From Urbifossiella sp046350095 (GTDB lineage: Bacteria; Planctomycetota; Planctomycetia; Gemmatales; Gemmataceae), in assembly GCA_046350095.1 (NCBI GenBank), contig JAXMBA010000009.1, positions 1 through 64,000 on the forward strand: 64,000 nt of DNA, given 5' to 3'. Shown piece after piece: positions 41,320 to 49,268 of this stretch. A program made the position numbers and the translations under genes. The notes beneath the pieces were generated by a model, which saw only the letters and a program-made list of their open reading frames with translations, was not told the origin of the DNA and did no database searches. How positions within the stretch are numbered: the stretch's first letter is position 1; every line of letters begins with the position of its first letter.

Positions 41320-42819
41320 ATGCGCGTCCGGCACAAGCAGCCCACCCTCGTCAGCATGTGGATGCTCGACGTGTTCTGCTGCGCCCTCGGCTGCGTCACC
41401 CTGCTGTGGCTGTTGAACACCCGCCAGGCGACAGAGCAGACCACCGCCGCACAGGCCGCCTTCGCCGACCTGGCCCGCGTCCGCGACGACCTGAAGCTGG
41501 CGCTCACGAACCTGGATTCCACGAAGCTGCGGCTGAACTCCGAGGTGAAGCAACTCACCGCCGACCTCGGTGCCGTGCGCGTCGAAAAGGCCGACCTCGC
41601 CCGCAACCTCGGCATCGCCCGCGAGGAGGCGAAGGCCGCGCAAGAGCTGCTCGACGCCACGAAGCTGGCACTCAACGCCGCCGAAAAGAAGCTCGACGCC
41701 ACCGCCAACGACCTGACCCTCGCCCGCAAAGAAGCCGACGAGGCCGACCTCCAGTTGCGGCGGAAGCAGAAGGACGCCGAGGTGCTTGCCCGCAAGGCCG
41801 CCGCGTCGGCCGCCGTCGCGGACGACCTGGCCCGGCTCGTCCGCACGACCGAGGAGGAGCGAGCCGCACTCGAACGTCGCACGGCCGAACTCAAGGTCAC
41901 GCTCGCCGACCTGGACGCTCGCCTGGCGTCGTCCGCGGCGGACGCCAAGGCCACGGCGTCGAAGTCGGCCGCCGACCTGGTCGCGACGCGGACCGCCGCG
42001 GAGAAGGCCGCCACGGATGCGGCCGCGGCGAAGGCGGCGGCCAGCAAGGCCGACACCGACCTGCTCGCCGCCCGCGGCCAGATCCGCGACATGCGGAAGC
42101 AACTCGACGAGGCGAACGCCACGATCATCGACCTGCAAGGCGAGAAGGCCAAGCTCGCGGACAAGACCAACAAGCTCGACCCGAACGACGAGAAGCGGTT
42201 CGCCGGCATCTCGATGACCGGCCGGAACGTGGTGTTCCTGGTGGACACCTCCGGCAGCATGGAGAAGACCGACAGCAACACCGCGGCGCCGATGAAGTGG
42301 CCCAACGTGTGCGACACCATCTCCCGCGTCATGCGCACCGTACCGACGATCCAACAGTACCAGGTGATCGTCTTCTCGAAAGAGGCCCGCTGGCTGCTGG
42401 GCAGCGGAGAGTGGCGACGCTACGAGGGCGAGAAGAGCGTTGCCGAGGTCCGCGAGGCGCTCGGCCGCATCAAGCCGGCCGACGGCACGAACATGCACGC
42501 CGGGTTCGACCTGGCGTTCGGGCTCCGGCCGCGCGGCCTCGACACCATCTACCTGTTCTCGGACGGCCTCCCGAACATCGGCCCCGGCCTGACGCCGGCA
42601 CAGGCCGCCGCGGTGCCGCCGCTGGAGGAGACGCGACAGGCCGAGATCATGGGCCGGTTCATCCGCGACAAGTTGCGCTCGACGTGGAACCCACCCGCGC
42701 CCAGCCGCATCCGCATCCACTCGATCGGCTTCTACTACGAGAGCCCCGACCTTGGGGCGTTCCTCTGGGCGCTGGCCCGCGAGAACGACGGCAGTTTCGT
42801 CGGCATGAGCCGGCCCTGA
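41320..42819 (+). CDS. ExbD-like TM, coiled coil and VWA-domain protein
   Basis: The 499-residue protein starts with one membrane segment containing an acidic residue (SMWMLDVFCCALGCVTLLWL; Asp17). It resembles the proton-binding Asp of ExbD, TolR and MotB. Residues ~45-285 are a long coiled coil, full of Ala, Lys and Glu heptads. The C-terminal ~200 residues are a VWA domain with a full MIDAS: DTSGSM, the Thr in GTNMHAGFD and SDG. VWA domains bind ligands through a metal ion. The best reading is an envelope protein that spans the periplasm and moves or is held by the channel protein encoded upstream. Confidence 0.82.
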   Translation: MRVRHKQPTLVSMWMLDVFCCALGCVTLLWLLNTRQATEQTTAAQAAFADLARVRDDLKLALTNLDSTKLRLNSEVKQLTADLGAVRVEKADLARNLGIAREEAKAAQELLDATKLALNAAEKKLDATANDLTLARKEADEADLQLRRKQKDAEVLARKAAASAAVADDLARLVRTTEEERAALERRTAELKVTLADLDARLASSAADAKATASKSAADLVATRTAAEKAATDAAAAKAAASKADTDLLAARGQIRDMRKQLDEANATIIDLQGEKAKLADKTNKLDPNDEKRFAGISMTGRNVVFLVDTSGSMEKTDSNTAAPMKWPNVCDTISRVMRTVPTIQQYQVIVFSKEARWLLGSGEWRRYEGEKSVAEVREALGRIKPADGTNMHAGFDLAFGLRPRGLDTIYLFSDGLPNIGPGLTPAQAAAVPPLEETRQAEIMGRFIRDKLRSTWNPPAPSRIRIHSIGFYYESPDLGAFLWALARENDGSFVGMSRP

Positions 42820-42916
42820 ACCCGGCGACGGCGGTCACCTCGGGACGGCCCGTTACTACCGGCGGCACCGGCTTTGCTGCCCCGAGTAGTATCGAGCCCT
42901 CCCCACGGGGGACTAC

Positions 42917-45313
42917 ATGCCAGCCCGTGATACCTCTCCCCTCGGGACGGACGACCAGCTCCGCCTCCTCATCGAGTCGGTCAAGGACTACGCCATCTTC
43001 CTCCTCGACCCCGCCGGCAGGGTCGTCACCTGGAACGCCGGGGCCGAGCGGATCAAGGGGTACACCGCCGAGGAGGTTGTCGGCAAGCACTTTTCCGTCT
43101 TCTACACGGCCGAGGACCAGCGACAGGGGGAGCCGGCCCGGGTGCTCGCGCGTGCCTCCGCCGAGGGCCGCGCCGAGGCCGAAGGCTGGCGGGTGCGGAA
43201 GGACGGCTCGCGGCTGTGGGCCAGCGTGGTCGTCACCGTCGTGCGGGACGCGGCGGGCGCCATAACCGGGTTCGGCAAGGTGACCCGCGACCTGACCGAG
43301 CGGAAGTGCGCCGAGGACGCCCTCCGGGCGAGCCACGCCGACCTGGAGCGACGCGTCCGGGAGCGGACGGCGGAACTCGTCCGGGTCCACGAGGAGTTCA
43401 AGGCCCAGGACGCGCAGTTCCGGGCAATGATCGAGGGGGTGAAGCACCACGCCATCTTCACCCTCGACCCGGCCGGGCGGGTGACGAACTGGAACGCCGG
43501 CGCCGAGCACATCTACGGCTACACGCCCGAGGAGATCGTCGGCCAGCACCGGAGCCGGTTCTTTACGCCCGAGGACGCGGCCGCCGGCCTCCCGATGTGG
43601 GAGCTCGAGCAGGCCGCGGCTGCCGGGCGGTTCTCGGAGGAGGGGTGGCGGGTCCGCAAGGACGGCAGCCGATTCTGGGCCAACGGCACCATGTCGCCCC
43701 TGCGCGACGAGGCCGGGGCGGTACGGGGCTTCGTGAAGATCGTCCGCGACCTGACCGAGCGGAAGCAGATCGAGACCGAACTGCGGCGGAGCCTCGAGAC
43801 GCTCCACCTGCGGGACCGGGCGATCCGGTCGCTCTCGCAAGGGATCCTCATCACCGACCCGAACCTCCCCGACAACCCGATCATCTACGCGAGCGCCGGG
43901 TTCGAAAAGATGACCGGGTACTCGGCGGCCGAGGCGCTGGGCCGGAACTGCCGCTTCCTCCAGGGGCCGAAGTCCGACCCGATCGCCGTGCGGAAGATGC
44001 GCGAGTGCGTGCGGGCCGGCCGCCAGTGCGCGGTCGAGGTCCTGAACTACCGCAAGGACGGGACGCCTTTCTGGAACGCCCTGTCCGTGTTCCCCATGCG
44101 GGACGGCCAGCTCACCCACTTCGTGGGCATCCAGGAGGACGTGACGGAGCGGCGGCTCCTCGAGGACCAGTTGCGGCAGGCCCAGAAGATGGAGGCGGTC
44201 GGGGTGCTGGCCGGCGGGGTGGCCCACGACTTCAACAACCTCCTCACCGTCATCAACGGGTACAGCGAGCTCCTCCTCGCGTCCTTCCCGCCCGAAGACC
44301 CCAACCAGGAACTGGTCGGCGAGGTCTACCGTGCCGGGCAGCGGGCCGGGGCGCTGACCCGGCAGCTGCTCGTCTTCAGCCGCCAGCAGGTCGTCGAGCC
44401 GAAGGTGCTGGACCTGAACGCGGTGGTCGGCGACCTCGACAAGATGCTCCGCCGGCTGATCGGCGAGGACGTGCTGGTGGCCACGCGCCTCTCGCCCGCG
44501 GTCGGCTCGATCCGGGCAGACGCCGGCCAGGTCGAGCAGGTCATTACCAACCTTTGCGTGAACGCCCGCGACGCCATGCCGACCGGGGGCCGGCTGACGA
44601 TCGAGACGCAAAACGTCGTCCTCGACGAGACCTACGCGCGCGGGCACCCCGGCGTGGCGCCCGGCGAGTACACCCTGCTGGCCGTGACCGACACCGGGAC
44701 GGGTATGGACAAGGCGACCCAGGCCCGCGTGTTCGAGCCGTTCTTCACCACCAAGGGGCCGGGGAAGGGGACCGGGCTCGGGCTGGCGGTTGTGTTCGGC
44801 ATCGTCAAGCAGGGGGGCGGTCACGTCGCCGTGTACTCCGAGCCGGGCGTCGGGACGACGTTCAAGGTCTACCTCCCACGAATCCAGGGGCGGGTCGAGC
44901 CGGGTGAGTCGTGGCACAGCGGCGGACCGATGCCGCGGGGGACCGAGACGATCGTGCTGGCGGAGGACGAGGCGGCGTTGCGGGCGCTGGCCCGGCACGT
45001 CCTGAAGGGGTGCGGGTACACGCTCCTGGAGGCCGCGGACGGGCGGGAGGCGATCCGGCTCGTGGAGCGCCATTCGGGCCCGATCGATCTGCTCATCTCC
45101 GACGTGGTGATGCCGCACCTCGGGGGCCGCGAGCTGGCCGAGCGCGTGGCCGCCCTCCGGCCGGGGGTCAAGACCCTGTTCGTGTCCGGCTACACCGACG
45201 ACGCGGTTGTCCGCCACGGGGTCCTGGTGGCCGAGTACGCGTTCCTGCAGAAACCGTTCACACCGAGCGCGCTGGCGTCCAAGGTCCGTGCCGTGCTGGA
45301 CCAGCGGGCGTGA
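42917..45313 (+). CDS. Hybrid histidine kinase with LOV photosensor domain
   Basis: The 798-residue kinase has three PAS domains (about 14-128, 167-282, 300-412), a HisKA/HATPase core and a receiver. The third PAS holds GRNCRFLQG, the LOV signature, with Cys345 placed to form the flavin adduct under blue light. FWNALSVFPMRDGQLTHFVG completes the LOV pattern. HisKA has GGVAHDFNN (His437). The ATPase has the N-box NLCVNARDAMPTGG, DTGTGM and GTGLGL. The receiver has Asp729 in LLISDVVMP and the Lys in LQKPF. PAS1 and PAS2 look similar to each other and may be duplicates. The output partner is not visible. Confidence 0.88.
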   Translation: MPARDTSPLGTDDQLRLLIESVKDYAIFLLDPAGRVVTWNAGAERIKGYTAEEVVGKHFSVFYTAEDQRQGEPARVLARASAEGRAEAEGWRVRKDGSRLWASVVVTVVRDAAGAITGFGKVTRDLTERKCAEDALRASHADLERRVRERTAELVRVHEEFKAQDAQFRAMIEGVKHHAIFTLDPAGRVTNWNAGAEHIYGYTPEEIVGQHRSRFFTPEDAAAGLPMWELEQAAAAGRFSEEGWRVRKDGSRFWANGTMSPLRDEAGAVRGFVKIVRDLTERKQIETELRRSLETLHLRDRAIRSLSQGILITDPNLPDNPIIYASAGFEKMTGYSAAEALGRNCRFLQGPKSDPIAVRKMRECVRAGRQCAVEVLNYRKDGTPFWNALSVFPMRDGQLTHFVGIQEDVTERRLLEDQLRQAQKMEAVGVLAGGVAHDFNNLLTVINGYSELLLASFPPEDPNQELVGEVYRAGQRAGALTRQLLVFSRQQVVEPKVLDLNAVVGDLDKMLRRLIGEDVLVATRLSPAVGSIRADAGQVEQVITNLCVNARDAMPTGGRLTIETQNVVLDETYARGHPGVAPGEYTLLAVTDTGTGMDKATQARVFEPFFTTKGPGKGTGLGLAVVFGIVKQGGGHVAVYSEPGVGTTFKVYLPRIQGRVEPGESWHSGGPMPRGTETIVLAEDEAALRALARHVLKGCGYTLLEAADGREAIRLVERHSGPIDLLISDVVMPHLGGRELAERVAALRPGVKTLFVSGYTDDAVVRHGVLVAEYAFLQKPFTPSALASKVRAVLDQRA

Positions 45314-45397
45314 GCGGCGCCGCCCCGTCACACCGGCCGTTGCCCTCCCGCGGCCGTATTCTGTCCATGTCGCGTTCCTCGCACGGAGGCACCCCGC

Positions 45398-46246
45398 ATG
45401 GCCGCGGTCCAGCCGATGACGGTCGGCCCCTACACCGTCGGCGCCGGGAACCCGCTGCTGTGGGTGTGCGGCCCTTGCGTCATCGAGTCCCGCGACTTCA
45501 CGCTCGGCGTCGCCGCGAAGTTGAAGCAACTCGCCGACCGGCTCTCTCTGCCGCTCGTCTTCAAGGCGTCGTTCGACAAGGCCAACCGCTCGTCCGGCAA
45601 GTCCTTCCGCGGCGTCGGCCTCCACGACGGGCTCGCCGTGCTCGAGGCGGTGCGGAAGGAAACCGGCCTCCCTGTCACCACCGACATCCACGAGGCCGGC
45701 CAGGCCGCACCGGCCGCCGAGGTGTGCGAAATCCTGCAAGTCCCCGCCTTCCTCGCCCGTCAGACCGACCTGCTGGAGGCGTGCGGCAAGACCGGCCGCG
45801 TCGTGAACGTGAAGAAGGGCCAGTTCATGGCCCCGTGGGACATGAAGAACGTCGTCGCCAAGCTGGCCGAGGTCGGCAACCGCCGCGTCCTGCTCACCGA
45901 GCGCGGCACCACGTTCGGGTACGGGTTGCTGGTGAACGACATGCGGAGTGTGCCGTGGATGCAGCAAACCGGCGCCCCGGTGATCTTTGACGCCACCCAC
46001 AGCGTACAGACTCCGGGCGCCCTCGGGGACCGGACCGGCGGCGACCGCACGATGGTGCCGGTCCTCGCCCGCGCGGCCGTCGCCGCCGGGTGCGATGGGG
46101 TGTTCGTCGAGACGCACCCGACGCCCGACACCGCCCCCAGCGACGGGCCGAACATGGTCCCACTCGCCGAGCTCGAACCGCTGGTCCGCTCGTGCCTCCG
46201 CATCCGCGCCGCCCTTGCCGACGCCCCCACGGGTCCGCCTTCATGA
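45398..46246 (+). CDS. kdsA: 3-deoxy-8-phosphooctulonate synthase (KDO-8-P synthase)
   Basis: The 282-residue TIM barrel condenses arabinose 5-phosphate and PEP to KDO 8-phosphate for lipopolysaccharide. The N-terminal WVCGPCVIESRD carries a Cys where E. coli KdsA has Asn, which points to the metal-dependent class. FKASFDKANRSS, TDIHEAGQAA, VKKGQFMAPWDM and FDATHSVQTPG follow, as in the family. ATG 45398 is well placed. Its ATGA overlap with the next gene suggests co-translation with a lipoprotein. It supports an LPS-type outer membrane. Confidence 0.93.
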   Translation: MAAVQPMTVGPYTVGAGNPLLWVCGPCVIESRDFTLGVAAKLKQLADRLSLPLVFKASFDKANRSSGKSFRGVGLHDGLAVLEAVRKETGLPVTTDIHEAGQAAPAAEVCEILQVPAFLARQTDLLEACGKTGRVVNVKKGQFMAPWDMKNVVAKLAEVGNRRVLLTERGTTFGYGLLVNDMRSVPWMQQTGAPVIFDATHSVQTPGALGDRTGGDRTMVPVLARAAVAAGCDGVFVETHPTPDTAPSDGPNMVPLAELEPLVRSCLRIRAALADAPTGPPS

Positions 46247-48114
46247 ACCGGTCCGGCCGCCTCACCGCCGTCGCGTCGTCTTCGGCACTCGTCGCCCTGG
46301 CGGTGTCCGCACTGGCCTTCACCGGCTGCCCCAAGCCGGGGCCGAGCGGCGACAAGGAAGCGAAGGGCTCCACGGCGGCGAAGGCCGACCCGTGGGAGAC
46401 GGCGGCCAAGCGGCTGGCGAAGGAGTCCGACCCGGCCGGCGCCCGGGCTGCTCTCAACAAGCTCGCCGAGGAACTGGCCGCCCGGCCCGACGTGCCCGGG
46501 GCCCCCGCGCTCTCCCCCGAAGCGGAAAAGGACCTGACCGCACTTGCCAGGCTGACGCCCGACGACCTGAACGTCGTCCGCCCGGCGGGGTACACCGGCG
46601 GCGACGCGGCCTATGTCGCCGAGTGCATGTACCTCCGCGACGCGGCACGTACCATCGACCCCGTCGGACTGCCACCCGCCGAGCAGGCGAAGGCTGCGTT
46701 CAACTGGGTGTGCCGCCAGGTGTACATTCGGCCCTGGGTCACCGACGACGGCCGGTTCGTCAACGCCGTGCCCCCGTCCTACGTACTCCGACGCGGCTGG
46801 GGCACCGGGCTGGAGCGTGCCACCGTCGCGCTGGCGGTCTTCCAGCAACTCGGCCTCGACGCGGGGCTCGTCGGCCCGCCCGACGCCGCGACCAAGTCGA
46901 TCGGCAGCTCTCCGCCGTGGGCCGACGCCAAGGAACTCCCCGCCGGCCCGTTCTGGGCCGTGGCCGTGCGTGCCGGGGCCGACGTACTCCTGTTCGACCC
47001 GATCGCCGGCCGGCCGTTCCCCGCACCACTCGCGCAGCTGAAGGCCAACCCCGACCTGCTCAAGCCGTGGGCCGACGCCAAGGATTCAACGTGGAAGGTG
47101 CCCGCGGACGCGGTCAATCAAGCAACCGTGTACCTGACCGCGCCGCTGCCGGCGCTCGCCCCACGCATGGCGACGCTGGAAGAGCGTGTGAAGGCTGACA
47201 CCGGCGTCCACCTGGCGGTGGATTTGAAGGCCGTCCGCGACCGGTTGGCGGCCGCGCCGCCGGCCGGGCCGGGCGTCGCAGATGTGAAAGTCTGGAACCC
47301 GCCGGGCGAGGGGCCGGCCTACCCGCGTGTGCTCGCATGGTTCCTCCCCACCGACGACGGCGGCACCGACACCCGCCCGCCGCCGCAGCAGTTTCTGCAG
47401 CTGTACAAGAACTCCCGCCTGCCGATCCGCGAGCTGATCCAGGGTCGCGACCTGCTGCCGCCCGGCATCATGTACCCCGGCATCACCGACCGCCTGATCA
47501 ACGGCGCCGGGTACGGCTACGAGCAGGCGTTCGTGGCGCCGCCGAGCCCGCTCGAGCGCATCCAGCGCGGCCAACTCCAGGACGCGGCCAAGCTGCTGAC
47601 CGACCGGCAGGACGGGTACGGCCGCGCGCAGGAGCAAGTCAAGAACGTGACCGCGGAGCTGCTGGAGGAGTGGGTGAAGGAGGCGAACCGGGTGTACGGC
47701 GAGTTGCGGCGCGCCGAGTACCCCGACCCGAACCAGGTACGCCCGGTGTCGCCGACGGACCCGGCCGTGGTGTCAGCCCGCGCGGCGGTGGAGGAGTTCT
47801 GGCGGGTGACGGCGCCGGTGGCGTCGGCTCTGGTGGCGCGGATCACGGCGCGGCTGGGGTTCGCGGAGGCGTCCTACCTGTTGGCGCTCGCCAAGCACGA
47901 GGAGGCGGAGCGGAAGCAGCTGCGCGCCGACAAGGCGACGGGTGCGGACGCCGCCCGCTCGAAGGCGTCGGCCGCGGACGCCTGGGCGGAGGCGGCGAAC
48001 ACGTGGCGGTCGTTCCTGGACCAGGCCGCGAACCTGCCGGGGCTGGAGGCCCGCACCGCGCACGCTCGCACCCTGGCGGCGCGGGCCAACACTCTGGCTC
48101 CCAAGCCCGGCTGA
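46243..48114 (+). CDS. Large predicted lipoprotein, transglutaminase-like middle region
   Basis: The 623-residue protein has a lipoprotein signal (SALVALAVSALAFTGC). After a Lys/Ala-rich linker comes a region with FNWVCRQVYIRPW and RATVALAVFQQLGLDAGLVG (about residues 145-215) that resembles the core of transglutaminase-like domains. I cannot place a catalytic triad with confidence. The C-terminal third is helical and charged, with Ala-rich repeats (DAARSKASAADAWAEAANTW). It is translationally coupled to kdsA by an ATGA overlap. Function unknown; an envelope role fits the signal and the neighbour. Confidence 0.65.
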   Translation: MNRSGRLTAVASSSALVALAVSALAFTGCPKPGPSGDKEAKGSTAAKADPWETAAKRLAKESDPAGARAALNKLAEELAARPDVPGAPALSPEAEKDLTALARLTPDDLNVVRPAGYTGGDAAYVAECMYLRDAARTIDPVGLPPAEQAKAAFNWVCRQVYIRPWVTDDGRFVNAVPPSYVLRRGWGTGLERATVALAVFQQLGLDAGLVGPPDAATKSIGSSPPWADAKELPAGPFWAVAVRAGADVLLFDPIAGRPFPAPLAQLKANPDLLKPWADAKDSTWKVPADAVNQATVYLTAPLPALAPRMATLEERVKADTGVHLAVDLKAVRDRLAAAPPAGPGVADVKVWNPPGEGPAYPRVLAWFLPTDDGGTDTRPPPQQFLQLYKNSRLPIRELIQGRDLLPPGIMYPGITDRLINGAGYGYEQAFVAPPSPLERIQRGQLQDAAKLLTDRQDGYGRAQEQVKNVTAELLEEWVKEANRVYGELRRAEYPDPNQVRPVSPTDPAVVSARAAVEEFWRVTAPVASALVARITARLGFAEASYLLALAKHEEAERKQLRADKATGADAARSKASAADAWAEAANTWRSFLDQAANLPGLEARTAHARTLAARANTLAPKPG

Positions 48115-48194
48115 CCGCGGCGCGTCAACCCTTGTGCGGCGACCGCCGTGCGGGAACAATCGTGTATCCCCGACCGCCGTGCGAGCGGACCCCG

Positions 48195-48587
48195 ATGCGT
48201 GCCCGACTGGTTCCTGCCGACGGCGGCCCGCCGATCGAGCTCACCAAAGACCTGTCCGTCGTCGGCCGCGGCGCGGACTGCGACGTCCGCGTCGAGCACA
48301 AGAGCGTCTCGAAGTACCACTGCGTGGTGGTCAAGACCGACGGGCTGCTGCTCCTGCGCGACCTCGGCAGCACGAACGGCACCCGGGTGAACGGTCAGCG
48401 GGTACGGCGGGCGGCGCTCCTGCCGAACGACTCCGTCGGGTTCGCCAACCTGAAGTTCCGCGTGCTGTTCGGCGCCGACCTCGACGCGGCCCTGGCCGCC
48501 GAGGCCGCCCCCGGGAGCAGTGCCGCCCCGGTCCGCCGAAACACGCTGCCGGACGTGTACGAGGAGCAGCATACGCCGACGGATTAG
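48195..48587 (+). CDS. FHA-domain protein
   Basis: The 130-residue protein is nearly one FHA domain: VVGRGADCDVRVEHKSVSKYHC supplies the conserved Gly-Arg and Ser-x-x-His, and DLGSTNGTRVNGQRV supplies the Asn-Gly loop that binds phosphothreonine. A short Pro/Ala tail ends in EEQHTPTD, a possible phosphosite. It probably reads out a Ser/Thr kinase signal. There is no clear start context, but ATG at 48195 begins the domain. Its last four bases overlap the facing DUF1080-like gene. Confidence 0.85.
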   Translation: MRARLVPADGGPPIELTKDLSVVGRGADCDVRVEHKSVSKYHCVVVKTDGLLLLRDLGSTNGTRVNGQRVRRAALLPNDSVGFANLKFRVLFGADLDAALAAEAAPGSSAAPVRRNTLPDVYEEQHTPTD

Positions 48588-49138
48588 CCGCCCGTTTTGG
48601 CCCGCAGCCGGCGGACCTCCATCGGCCCGAACTCGGCCCGCACCTCGAACGTACTTTTCTCGGTCTTCGCCTTGTCGGACCGCGCCGTCTCGCCGTTGAT
48701 CCGGAACGTCGTCGTGCCGCCCGAGGCGGTGATGTCCATCGTGTTCCACTCGCCGACCTTCACCATCTTCAGTTGCGTCGGGTTGATGTCGAACTTGCTC
48801 CCGAGCAGGAACAGGTCGTTGTTGCAGCCGGCGCCCGGGAGGAAGTCGAAGCGGATGACCGTCTCCTTCGTGAACTCCTGAACCGTCTCGATCCGCACGT
48901 CGCCCTTCACGGCCGGGTCGACGACGAACCCGCCGTCCTTGGTTAATTTAAAGCGGCCCTTGTGGGCTTCGGTCTTCCCGTCGAGTGGCTCGCCGCCCTT
49001 CGCCGCCTTCGCCTTCCAGCCGGCGAAGTCCTTGCCGCTCAGGAGCAGCTTGAATCCCGGCTCGGGGGCGAAGTCGTCGGCACCGGCAGGTGCCGCGACC
49101 AGAAGTGTGGCGACGGCGGCGCAGAGGAGGGGACGCAT
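48584..49138 (-). CDS. Exported single-domain DUF1080-like protein
   Basis: The 184-residue protein has a signal peptide (MRPLLCAAVATLLVAAPAGA) and one jelly-roll-like domain: FKLLLSGKDFAGWKAKA, VIRFDFLPGAGCNNDLFLLG, VGEWNTMDITASGG and a final MEVRRLRAK. It is half the size of the two-domain protein at 28177-29259. It likely binds or hydrolyses a sugar outside the cytoplasm. The start at 49138 begins the signal peptide. Confidence 0.82.
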   Translation of the reverse strand: MRPLLCAAVATLLVAAPAGADDFAPEPGFKLLLSGKDFAGWKAKAAKGGEPLDGKTEAHKGRFKLTKDGGFVVDPAVKGDVRIETVQEFTKETVIRFDFLPGAGCNNDLFLLGSKFDINPTQLKMVKVGEWNTMDITASGGTTTFRINGETARSDKAKTEKSTFEVRAEFGPMEVRRLRAKTGG

Positions 49139-49268
49139 GGACGGGCTCGCGGGGGGGAGGGACGGGGGCAGCGTACCACGGCGGCGCGGGCGGGTGAAGG
49201 GGTTGGCCCTTTCCCCGGCCGGCGGCGGGGGGTAGGTTATTCACATCCTCCCAGGTGGCCGCCCCGCG

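Noticed and set aside
42659..46117. A 1,152-codon open frame on the minus strand
   Set aside because: It runs opposite the VWA, LOV kinase and kdsA genes, which have clear motifs. High GC makes long antisense frames common; its product is full of Pro, Arg and Gly with no domain.
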